Source of the DNA: Phormidium sp. OSCR
Lineage (GTDB): Bacteria; Cyanobacteriota; Cyanobacteriia; Cyanobacteriales; Geitlerinemataceae
NCBI GenBank assembly: GCA_001314905.1
Contig: LJZT01000013.1
Coordinates: 1 to 59,923, forward strand
Length of the DNA stretch: 59,923 nucleotides
Direction: 5' to 3'
In this document: piece after piece, positions 35,399 to 43,493 of the stretch
How the letters are laid out: the number at the start of each line of letters is the position of its first letter
Numbering within the stretch: the stretch's first letter is position 1
Notes under the pieces: generated by a model
The model's input: the letters and a program-made list of their open reading frames with translations, nothing else
What the model was told of the DNA's origin: nothing
Database searches by the model: none
Program-made: the position numbers and the translations under genes

Positions 35399-36067
35399 AT
35401 GACCTCGAAATTTTTTGCCCTATTACTGGCTCTCACCGTTCCCCTGGCCCTGGTCGGCTGTAGCGGTGACGATACAACCAACGAAGAAACGTCCACGTCC
35501 GAGACCACAGAAACCCCAGCAGACAATTCAACCGCTGACACATCCCCAACCTCCGAGGACACCTCAGACGGGAGCACGACCTCTGAAACGAATACTGGGG
35601 ACTGGTTCACCTACGAACCCCCCGATGGACGCTATCAAATCAAATTTCCCCAAGAACCCCTCGAACAGAACGAAACCATCTCCGTCAGTGAGAATCAGGA
35701 AATTGAACTCTCACTAGCCATTTACGAAGATGGGAGCCAAGGACGAGCCTACATGAGCGGCGCCAACCCAATTCCCCTACCCGAAGGTGAAAGCTTTGAT
35801 GTCGAACAAGGCCTAGATGGTGGGCGAGATAACGCCGCCGCGAGTACCAACTCAGAAATTGAAAGCGAAGAAACCATCAGCATTGAAGGACTTCCCGCCC
35901 GCTCTATTATCATGCGAAATCCTGAAGGAATTCGCTTTAAACTAATGATGATCGCCGATGCTGAAGATGCCGTTCTCTACCAACTGCTAGTTGGCGCACA
36001 AGACGGAGACATCGACTTTCCCGAAGCCGAAACATTTTTTGACTCTTTTAAGATTACTCGGTCTTAA
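35399..36067 (+). CDS. Secreted lipoprotein with Thr/Ser-rich linker
   Basis: 222 aa. Signal peptide with lipobox ALVGC (Cys21), a ~45-residue Thr/Ser/Glu/Asp linker, then a globular domain starting WFTYEPPDGRYQIKFPQEP, a motif shared with C-terminal domains of many cyanobacterial secreted proteins and kinases, and ending DIDFPEAETFFDSFKITR. Probably anchored to the inner or outer membrane. Ligand unknown. ATG 35399 has AGGC upstream. Confidence 0.78.
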   Translation: MTSKFFALLLALTVPLALVGCSGDDTTNEETSTSETTETPADNSTADTSPTSEDTSDGSTTSETNTGDWFTYEPPDGRYQIKFPQEPLEQNETISVSENQEIELSLAIYEDGSQGRAYMSGANPIPLPEGESFDVEQGLDGGRDNAAASTNSEIESEETISIEGLPARSIIMRNPEGIRFKLMMIADAEDAVLYQLLVGAQDGDIDFPEAETFFDSFKITRS

Positions 36068-36324
36068 CATAAAGCCGAGGGTTTAAAAAGTAGGTTAACC
36101 TCAACACAGTGACTCAACATCGAGTCAATTGAATCGATCCTATTGAACCCAGTGTTCTACCGAGACATCCCCGATGGAAACTTGGCCACAATCATCGGCC
36201 ACAAATTCAACTCAACCCATCGGGTTCTCGTCAATTCAATTAGGGAGTCTGTGAACCCGTCTCAACTTGAGTCACTGTCGATATCCTACGATTTATTTTG
36301 TTGCTCACCAAGGAAATGCCAATC

Positions 36325-39015
36325 ATGACTGAGCTTGTCACAAACCTCGAACAACTCGAAGCCCATATTGCCAACGTCAAAGCCGCCCAAGAGGCCTATG
36401 CGAGCTTTAGCCAAGAGCAAGTGGATGTCATTTTTAAAAAAGCCGCTCTAGCTGCCAACGCGGCTCGCATTCCCTTGGCAAAACTCGCCGTGGAAGAAAC
36501 CGGCATGGGCGTCACCGAAGACAAAGTGATCAAAAACCACTTTGCTTCAGAAATCATCTACAACAAATACAAAGCCGAAAAAACCTGCGGCATTATCGAA
36601 GAAGATAAATCATTCGGCATTCAACGCATTGCCGAACCCGTTGGTATCTTAGCTGGGATTGTTCCCACAACTAACCCCACCTCAACAGCAGTTTTCAAAG
36701 CCCTAATCACCCTAAAAACCCGTAACGCGATTATCTTTTCGCCTCACCCTCGGGCCAAACGCTGTACCATCGAAGCCGCCAAAATCGTCCGCGATGCCGC
36801 CGTCGCCGCCGGCGCACCGGAAAACATCATCGGCTGGATTGACGAACCAACAGTCCCCCTCTCCCAAGCCCTGATGCAGCACCAGGATGTCAAACTGATC
36901 CTGGCCACCGGCGGCCCGGGAATGGTGAAAGCGGCCTACTCCTCGGGTAATCCCTCCCTGGGGGTTGGTGCCGGCAATACCCCGGCCCTCATCGACTCCA
37001 GCGCTCACATCAAAATGGCCGTGTCGTCGATTTTGCTCAGTAAAACCTTCGACAATGGCATGATTTGCGCCAGTGAGCAATCCGTCGTCGTCCTCGATGA
37101 TGTCTATGACGAAGTGCGTCAAGAATTTATCGATCGCGGCGCCTATCTCCTCAGTCCCGAAGAAGGCTGCCGCCTCGGCAAACTCCTCATCAACAACGGA
37201 CGCCTCAACGCCAACATTGTCGGCCAATCCGTCGAAACCATCGCCGAATTAGCCGACATCACCATTCCCGAGAACACCCGCGTTCTCATCAGCGAAGTCA
37301 GTGACATCAGTACCGACGAACCCTTCGCCTACGAAAAACTCTCCCCAGTCCTGGCCATGTATCGCGCCAGCGACTTTGACGAAGCCGTCGATAAAGCCGA
37401 AGCCCTCGTCGAATTTGGTGGACGGGGACATACCGCCGTTCTCTACATCAAACCCTCGGAATTTGACCATATCAAACAATTCGAGGACAAAATGCAGACG
37501 GCGCGAGTCCTCATCAATACCCCCTCCTCTCAAGGAGCCATCGGCGACCTCTATAACTTCCGCCTCGATCCCTCCCTCACCCTCGGCTGCGGCACCTGGG
37601 GGGGCAACTCCATCAGTGAAAACGTCGAACCCCATCACCTGCTCAACGTCAAAACCGTGGCCGAACGACGGGAGAATATGTTGTGGTTCCGGATTCCTCC
37701 CAAAGTCTATTTTAAATATGGCTCTCTACCCGTGGCCCTGCGGGAACTGGCCGGCAAACAACGAGCCTTGATTGTCACCGACAAACCCCTCTACGATCTG
37801 GGGATGACGACGGCGGTCGAAACCGTCCTTGAGGATATTGGCCTTAAATACACGATCTTCTCAGAAGTCGAACCCGATCCCTCCCTCGAAACCGTGAATC
37901 GGGGCCTGGCCGTGATGAACAACTTTCAACCCGATGTCATTATCGCCCTCGGCGGTGGCTCCCCCATGGATGCCGCTAAAATCATGTGGCTGATGTATGA
38001 GCATCCTGAAATCGAGTTTGAAGGCTTAGCGATGCGGTTTATGGATATCCGCAAACGGGTCTATGATTTACCTGAGTTGGGCGAGAAAGCGGTGTTGGTC
38101 GCTATTCCAACCACCTCGGGAACCGGCTCAGAAGTGACCCCCTTCGCCGTGGTGACCGATCGCCGCAACGATATCAAGTATCCCCTGGCCGATTACGCAC
38201 TGACTCCCACGATGGCGATCGTCGATCCCGAGTTGGTGTTGAATATGCCCAAAAGCCTCACCGCTTTCGGCGGCGTCGATGCCCTAACCCATGCCCTCGA
38301 AGCCTATGTGTCGGTGTTGGCCTCAGAATACACCAACGGCTTAGCCTTAGAAGCGATTCGGCTGATCTTTAAGTATCTCCCCGATTCCTATCACCAAGGG
38401 GCCGCCAATCCCAAGGCCCGGGAGAAAATGCACTACGCCGCCACGATGGCAGGGATGGCCTTCGCCAATGGCTTCCTGGGAATCTGTCACTCCATCGCTC
38501 ACCAACTCGGGGCGACGTTCCATATTCCTCATGGTTTGGCCAATGCAGTGATGATTTCTCATATCATTCGCTACAACGCCACCAATGCGCCCTTTAAACA
38601 GGCCACGTTCTCTCAGTACAAGTATCCCAATGCCAAATGGCGCTACGCTCGCATCGCCGATCACCTGCAACTCGGCGGTGAGACGGAAGATGAGAAAATT
38701 GTGCGTCTGATTCAGGCGGTTGAACGTCTCAAGCAAGAAGTGGGCATCCCCAGCGCCATGAAAGACCTGATTCAACTCGATGAAGCTCAGTTTAAGGTTC
38801 AGGTGGATCAAGTGGCCGATCGCGCCTTTGATGACCAATGTACGGTCTCGAATCCCCGCTATCCCTTGATTACAGACCTCAAACAGCTAATTTTCGATGC
38901 CTATTATGGCAATTTGGATCTCTCGTCCCTCAATGGCGGCCAAGCCACGGAACTCGATGGGGTTCCTGAGGTGCCGGCGGAACCTGAAGTTGAACCTGAA
39001 GTGGTCATGCAGTAG
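36325..39015 (+). CDS. adhE: Bifunctional acetaldehyde-CoA/alcohol dehydrogenase AdhE
   Basis: 896 aa from ATG 36325, with AAGGA 10 nt upstream; ATGs at 36298 and 36316 are less well placed. The N-terminal aldehyde dehydrogenase half has catalytic C248 (NGMICASEQS) and GAGNTPALID. A linker precedes the iron-dependent alcohol dehydrogenase half (from about 455) with ALGGGSPMDAAKIMW, DALTHALEAYVS and the metal histidines in CHSIAHQLGA and HIPHGLAN. It reduces acetyl-CoA to ethanol in dark fermentation. The C-terminus has a Glu/Val/Pro tail. Terminator at 39074-39107. Confidence 0.95.
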   Translation: MTELVTNLEQLEAHIANVKAAQEAYASFSQEQVDVIFKKAALAANAARIPLAKLAVEETGMGVTEDKVIKNHFASEIIYNKYKAEKTCGIIEEDKSFGIQRIAEPVGILAGIVPTTNPTSTAVFKALITLKTRNAIIFSPHPRAKRCTIEAAKIVRDAAVAAGAPENIIGWIDEPTVPLSQALMQHQDVKLILATGGPGMVKAAYSSGNPSLGVGAGNTPALIDSSAHIKMAVSSILLSKTFDNGMICASEQSVVVLDDVYDEVRQEFIDRGAYLLSPEEGCRLGKLLINNGRLNANIVGQSVETIAELADITIPENTRVLISEVSDISTDEPFAYEKLSPVLAMYRASDFDEAVDKAEALVEFGGRGHTAVLYIKPSEFDHIKQFEDKMQTARVLINTPSSQGAIGDLYNFRLDPSLTLGCGTWGGNSISENVEPHHLLNVKTVAERRENMLWFRIPPKVYFKYGSLPVALRELAGKQRALIVTDKPLYDLGMTTAVETVLEDIGLKYTIFSEVEPDPSLETVNRGLAVMNNFQPDVIIALGGGSPMDAAKIMWLMYEHPEIEFEGLAMRFMDIRKRVYDLPELGEKAVLVAIPTTSGTGSEVTPFAVVTDRRNDIKYPLADYALTPTMAIVDPELVLNMPKSLTAFGGVDALTHALEAYVSVLASEYTNGLALEAIRLIFKYLPDSYHQGAANPKAREKMHYAATMAGMAFANGFLGICHSIAHQLGATFHIPHGLANAVMISHIIRYNATNAPFKQATFSQYKYPNAKWRYARIADHLQLGGETEDEKIVRLIQAVERLKQEVGIPSAMKDLIQLDEAQFKVQVDQVADRAFDDQCTVSNPRYPLITDLKQLIFDAYYGNLDLSSLNGGQATELDGVPEVPAEPEVEPEVVMQ

Positions 39016-39073
39016 CTGAGCGCGTTAGATATTTGTCGTAATTGACAGATAAGTCAAGACGTTTTTAACGTCT

Positions 39074-39107
39074 AAAAACCAGGCAATTCAAGGATTGCCT
39101 GGTTTTT
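39074..39107. terminator. Bidirectional intrinsic terminator
   Basis: AAAAACCAGGCAAT (39074-39087) pairs with ATTGCCTGGTTTTT (39094-39107), giving T runs in both directions between converging adhE and the GerMN gene. A smaller hairpin GACGTT-TTT-AACGTC (39058-39072) precedes it. Confidence 0.85.
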
Positions 39108-39141
39108 AATTGTCTATATTCAATTGTCCACTGTTGACGAC

Positions 39142-39741
39142 TTACAAATCGTCCCGGCTCACCGGTTGGGGAACTTCCAAGCCTTCACCGCCGAGGAGTT
39201 CGAGGGGTTCTCCCTCAACCGAGAGCCAAACCTCAGCCTCGGGATCGAGACTGGTGGCCGTATAGACCACTTGATCGAGCCGCCCGATCATAGACGCGGA
39301 GCCACCGCCACGGGTAAATTCCGCCGAGAGATCCACCCGAACACCGCTATCGGTGACTTCTAAGTCATTGAGCTGCGTCTCAGGGGGAATAGCTGTCAGG
39401 GCCGGGGACGAGTCGGACATGGCCAACAGTTGGCGGAAGGCTTCCGTTAACATCAGCTCAGGGTCATTGCTGCTGAGAACATTGTCGGTTTCATCAACCG
39501 TGATGGGCATCGCCGACAGTTCAAAGTCAGTGCCAGTATCCTGAAGCAGATAGATTTCTGGGAGGGTCGTTTGGGCAACATTGCCCCCGTTGGCGGGTTC
39601 TGAGATATCTGAGGGAGGGTCTGGGATCTCCTCAACGCCACTTCGCTGAAACCAGGTGACAGCCGCGCCGCCGAGGACGATAACAATGGCCAGTCCGGCT
39701 AGGAGACCAAGAGAACGATTTTTTTGAGCTGAGTCTTTCAT
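39142..39741 (-). CDS. GerMN domain-containing membrane-anchored protein
   Basis: 199 aa. An N-terminal membrane anchor (LGLLAGLAIVIVLGGAAVTWF) is followed by an acidic linker and a GerMN domain: IYLLQDTGTDFELSAMPITV, MLTEAFRQLLA, TAIPPETQLNDLEVTDSGVRVDLS, GRLDQVVYTATSL. In spore formers GerM acts on the cell wall; cyanobacterial copies are envelope proteins of unknown role. ATG 39741. Confidence 0.85.
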   Translation of the reverse strand: MKDSAQKNRSLGLLAGLAIVIVLGGAAVTWFQRSGVEEIPDPPSDISEPANGGNVAQTTLPEIYLLQDTGTDFELSAMPITVDETDNVLSSNDPELMLTEAFRQLLAMSDSSPALTAIPPETQLNDLEVTDSGVRVDLSAEFTRGGGSASMIGRLDQVVYTATSLDPEAEVWLSVEGEPLELLGGEGLEVPQPVSRDDL

Positions 39742-39870
39742 AAAACGTTGATACGGAGTCAGGGTTGTCGGTTGTCGGGGTCTTGACGGGTTTGCTCCTT
39801 TTTACACTACATAAGGCTAAGGAGCTTTTCCAGATTAGCCTGAGTGGTTTGAGCGCCATGGGGAACGTCC

Positions 39871-41040
39871 CTAGGGTTCCCCGAGGAGGGCTAAAATTTC
39901 CCTAGCGGCGCGATCGCAGACCCCCACGTCACCAATCTGTTGCCGCATCTGAGCATATTGCTGCTGCATGGTGTCTCGCCGCTGACGGTCAAACAGGAGA
40001 CTTAAGGCTTCTCGGACAATATTTTCCGACGTGACCGCTTCTTGCATCAGTTCGGGGATAATCGCCGTCATGGTCACTAAGTTGGGGGGTGACATGAACT
40101 CGATCTTAAAATCCAAAACCCGACGTGCAAAACCAGCGGTGAGGGGATGAACGGCATAGACCGCGATCTGTGGCACGTTGAGCAGGGCCAGTTCTAGGTT
40201 AACAGTCCCCGACTTACTAATGGCTAAATCAGCCGCTGCTAGACGCTCCAGACGGCGATCGCCGGTGATTTCGGCTCGCACTCCAGCAGTATTGAGAGCA
40301 TCGTGTAAGGCCTCGCGGTAGATATCGAGGGATAGAGGAATCCAAAACTTAGCCTGAGGCAATTTTTGCTGAAGCTCTCGGGCGGCGGCAAAAATGGGGG
40401 GAACCAGATATTTCAGTTCTTGGTGACGTGAGGCCGGCAACAGAGCAATCACGATGTCGTCATCCTTGAGATTCAAGGCTTGACGGGCGCTGTGGCGGTC
40501 AGGAGCTTGGGCCAGGCGATCGACGAGGGGATGACCCACCCAGGTGACATTGGCGCCACGCTCGCGAAAATAGTGGGCTTCTTGCGGGAAAATGGCCAAG
40601 AGGCGATCGCACAGAGACACCAAACGCAAGGCATCGCGATCGCTCGGCGACCAGACCCAAGTCTGAGGGGCAATATAGTAGACAATGGGAACCTGGGGAA
40701 ACTCCCGTTTAATCGCATTGCCCAAGCCCAGATTGGGTCCCATATAATCAATCAACACCACCAAGTCCGGGGGCTGCGATCGCAAGGCCTTGAGGGCCTG
40801 TCGTTGCACCCGTAGCGTCGGCAGCAGGAACGGTAGAGACTCCAACAGACCCACCGAGCCAATGCCACTGGTATGAGCCAGCAGGGTCGCCCCAGCCGCC
40901 GCCATGCGATCGCCTCCCAAGGCCAAAATCTCCAAAGGAATCTCCTGCTGACGGGCCTGACGATAGAGAGCCTCAATCAATAACGCCCCCTGTAAATCTC
41001 CCGACACTTCCCCCGTACTGACAAAAATGCGCCGACTCAC
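39871..41040 (-). CDS. lpxB: Lipid-A-disaccharide synthase
   Basis: 389 aa. FVSTGEVSGDLQGALLIEAL, VLIDYMGPNLGLGNAIKR, YYIAPQTWVWSPSD and the C-terminal SKSGTVNLELALLNVPQIAVY are LpxB hallmarks. It joins UDP-diacylglucosamine and lipid X to the lipid A disaccharide at the inner membrane. The start overlaps the lpxA stop by 4 nt, so translation is coupled. Last gene of the outer-membrane block. Confidence 0.93.
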   Translation of the reverse strand: MSRRIFVSTGEVSGDLQGALLIEALYRQARQQEIPLEILALGGDRMAAAGATLLAHTSGIGSVGLLESLPFLLPTLRVQRQALKALRSQPPDLVVLIDYMGPNLGLGNAIKREFPQVPIVYYIAPQTWVWSPSDRDALRLVSLCDRLLAIFPQEAHYFRERGANVTWVGHPLVDRLAQAPDRHSARQALNLKDDDIVIALLPASRHQELKYLVPPIFAAARELQQKLPQAKFWIPLSLDIYREALHDALNTAGVRAEITGDRRLERLAAADLAISKSGTVNLELALLNVPQIAVYAVHPLTAGFARRVLDFKIEFMSPPNLVTMTAIIPELMQEAVTSENIVREALSLLFDRQRRDTMQQQYAQMRQQIGDVGVCDRAAREILALLGEP

Positions 41041-41855
41041 GAGGACTCACCCCGACTGCGACGCTGGCCACTAATGGGGCCTCGTCGTTCCGGCTGACGG
41101 GAGGCCTGTAGAAAATGCTGTAAATGTTGTACCTGGGGAGTTTCAGGTAATAACTTCAGGCGATCGAGAGCGATCTCCAAGCTCAGATCCGAGCGATAGA
41201 GGAGGCGAAAGGCCTTTTTCAAGACCTGAAACGCTTCTCCCTCATCAATCTCCATCAACCCCGCCCGTTTTAAGCCCACCTGATTCAAAGCTCGCACCCG
41301 GCTAGGATTCCCTTCAACGAGCATATAGGGGGGAACATCGCGGTCAATCCGACTCATGCCCCCCACCATGGATAACTCGCCGATATGGACAAACTGATGA
41401 ACCCCCACCACCCCGCCAATACGAGCATTGGACTCAACACAGACATGACCCGCCAACTCCACCGCATTGGTAATCACCACCCCATTACCAATGGTGCAGT
41501 TGTGAGCTACATGAACATAGGCCATCAACAGATTATTATCGCCAATGCAGGTCATTTCCCCCCCCTGAGTGGCGCGGTTAATGGTCACATATTCGCGAAT
41601 CCGGTTATCATTGCCGATTGACACCCCACTGACGGCTCCCTCATATTTGAGATCTTGGGGTTCTAGGCCAATAGCCGCGCCGGGAAAAATATGATTGCGC
41701 TCACCGATGCGAGTGGCCCCATCAATGACCACATGGGCTTCAATGGTGGTATCTCGTCCGATAGTGACCTGTTGGCCGATAACAGCATAGGCCCCAACAC
41801 GAACACTCGGGTGAAGTTGGGCCTGGGGATGAATGACAGCAGTTGGATGAATCAT
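41037..41855 (-). CDS. lpxA: UDP-N-acetylglucosamine acyltransferase
   Basis: 272 aa from ATG 41855 (MIHPTAVIHPQAQLHPSVRV). Left-handed beta-helix hexapeptide repeats, catalytic His in VHVAHNCTIGNGV, IREYVTINRAT and the helical C-terminal domain are all present. The first step of lipid A synthesis. The C-terminal tail (RRGPISGQRRSRGESS) is basic and variable. The frame stays open to 41945, but that part does not match LpxA. Confidence 0.94.
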   Translation of the reverse strand: MIHPTAVIHPQAQLHPSVRVGAYAVIGQQVTIGRDTTIEAHVVIDGATRIGERNHIFPGAAIGLEPQDLKYEGAVSGVSIGNDNRIREYVTINRATQGGEMTCIGDNNLLMAYVHVAHNCTIGNGVVITNAVELAGHVCVESNARIGGVVGVHQFVHIGELSMVGGMSRIDRDVPPYMLVEGNPSRVRALNQVGLKRAGLMEIDEGEAFQVLKKAFRLLYRSDLSLEIALDRLKLLPETPQVQHLQHFLQASRQPERRGPISGQRRSRGESS

Positions 41856-41974
41856 GTCTCGAGTTGATCGGTTGGCGGGCGGAAACGGCCGCCTCAAGGG
41901 GTTGGCGGTTATCCCTGTGCCGCGTCCGGTGGCGCGGTTGTACAAGTTCGGGAGAGTCCGTGATCTGACCCTTG

Positions 41975-42481
41975 TTATTCGACCATCAGAGAAAACATCA
42001 GTTCCCCTTCGCTAACCAACTGTCCATCCACTTCAGCGCGACCGTACATTTTCCCGAAGCGGCGGCGTTTTGTCCAGAGGAGATCAACGGTCATCACCAG
42101 TTGATCCCCAGGCACCACCGGGCGACGGAAACGGACATTATCAATACCGGCGAAGGTGAATAAGCCTTCCTCCATTTCGTGCATTTGGGTTAAGACTACC
42201 CCGCCGACTTGAGCCATGGCCTCGACAATCAAGACTCCAGGCATAATCGGCTTTCCGGGGAAATGGCCCTGAAAATGGGGTTCATTCACGGTGACATTTT
42301 TGATGCCCACGGCCCGTTTTTGCGGGACATATTCAATAATGCGATCGACCAAAGCAAAGGGGTAACGGTGGGGCAAGAGACGATGAATCTCGTCAACACT
42401 CAGCATCGTGGCTGGGGGTGAGACCGGTTCCGTTTCCGTATGTTGGGCGTTGTTCGTGTTGGCGTCAATAAGTATGGACAT
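41975..42481 (-). CDS. fabZ: 3-hydroxyacyl-ACP dehydratase FabZ
   Basis: 168 aa from ATG 42481; 42493 is also possible. Hotdog fold: [14 protein letters not shown] with catalytic His, [23 protein letters not shown] with catalytic Glu, and [17 protein letters not shown]. It dehydrates 3-hydroxyacyl-ACP in fatty acid elongation and competes with LpxA/LpxD for hydroxyacyl-ACP, which explains its place between lpxC and lpxA. The ~25-residue N-terminal extension is unusual and probably disordered. Confidence 0.93.
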   Translation of the reverse strand: MSILIDANTNNAQHTETEPVSPPATMLSVDEIHRLLPHRYPFALVDRIIEYVPQKRAVGIKNVTVNEPHFQGHFPGKPIMPGVLIVEAMAQVGGVVLTQMHEMEEGLFTFAGIDNVRFRRPVVPGDQLVMTVDLLWTKRRRFGKMYGRAEVDGQLVSEGELMFSLMVE

Positions 42482-42562
42482 AATTGGCTTCAAGTACTGC
42501 GGCTAACGAAGATCCGGCTCGGCGTTGCCTGCGGCTTGCCCTGAGGATCCCCTAAAACTGGC

Positions 42563-43444
42563 TTATGCGTACCCGCGCGATCGCAGGCATTGAGCTAAGC
42601 GACCATGCAGGCGATGGCTCGCTTTATAAGCAAGAATATGAGCCACTGGAATGCGACCCAGTAAGCTCAGATCTCCTACTAAGTCTAAGATTTTATGACG
42701 CACTGGTTCATTTGCAAATCGCAAGGGAGGATTGAGCCAATGATCACCGTCACAAACGAGAGCATTGTCTAAACATCCACCCCGAATGAGTCCCCGGCTC
42801 CGTAAAGATTCTACCTCATGGGCTAGTCCAAAGGTACGAGCTGGGGCAATCTCCTGGGCAAAGTCCTCCCTTACCGGGGTCCAGGTGTGCCATTGTTGGC
42901 CGATGGCGGCGGCGGCGAAGTCAATGCCATAACTCAAGCGCAACTGGGGAGCCGGCAGGGCGGCGACGAAGGCCTCCCCATCCTGAATCCAGATGGGTTC
43001 AGCCAGAGGAGTCGGAACCGCCTCAGGGCAATGACCGGGAGTGACTCCGACGGCATCGATCGCCTCGATCCAATCTCGGGCGGAGCCATCGAGAATCGGC
43101 ACTTCTGGACCATCGAGGTCAATCAGTACGTCAGTAATACCTCGGGCGGCTAGGGCCGCCAGTAAATGTTCGACGGTTTGGGCGCTGACCTCTCCTTGAG
43201 CCAGTTGGGTACAGAGGGGACTCGGTTGCACCACCTCTGGAGAAAGTCTCAGGGGGTCGCTTCCAGGGAGATCTCGTCGTTGCAGCCGCCGTCCCTGGCC
43301 GGGGGCAAGGGGATGCAACTGAACCTCGCTCTTTTGCCCCGAATGCAGGCCAATGCCCTGACACCGGAGCGATCGCCGTAGGGTCCGTCCCCCCTGAGTC
43401 AAGTCACAGCGGGAGGATAAGGGAGTCGAGGAAGAGACAGACAT
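42563..43444 (-). CDS. lpxC: UDP-3-O-acyl-N-acetylglucosamine deacetylase
   Basis: 293 aa. GIGLHSGQKSEVQLHPL, zinc ligand in TVEHLLAALAARG (HxxxxA), FGLAHEVESLRSRGLIRGG and HKILDLVGDLSLLGR (second His/Asp zinc site) are typical. It removes acetate from UDP-acyl-GlcNAc, the committed step of lipid A synthesis. Follows the Omp85 gene by 49 nt on the same strand. Confidence 0.94.
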   Translation of the reverse strand: MSVSSSTPLSSRCDLTQGGRTLRRSLRCQGIGLHSGQKSEVQLHPLAPGQGRRLQRRDLPGSDPLRLSPEVVQPSPLCTQLAQGEVSAQTVEHLLAALAARGITDVLIDLDGPEVPILDGSARDWIEAIDAVGVTPGHCPEAVPTPLAEPIWIQDGEAFVAALPAPQLRLSYGIDFAAAAIGQQWHTWTPVREDFAQEIAPARTFGLAHEVESLRSRGLIRGGCLDNALVCDGDHWLNPPLRFANEPVRHKILDLVGDLSLLGRIPVAHILAYKASHRLHGRLAQCLRSRGYA

Positions 43445-43493
43445 GAGACGAGAACCATTGAGAGGAGATAAACAATGACGGAGAAAAACTCAC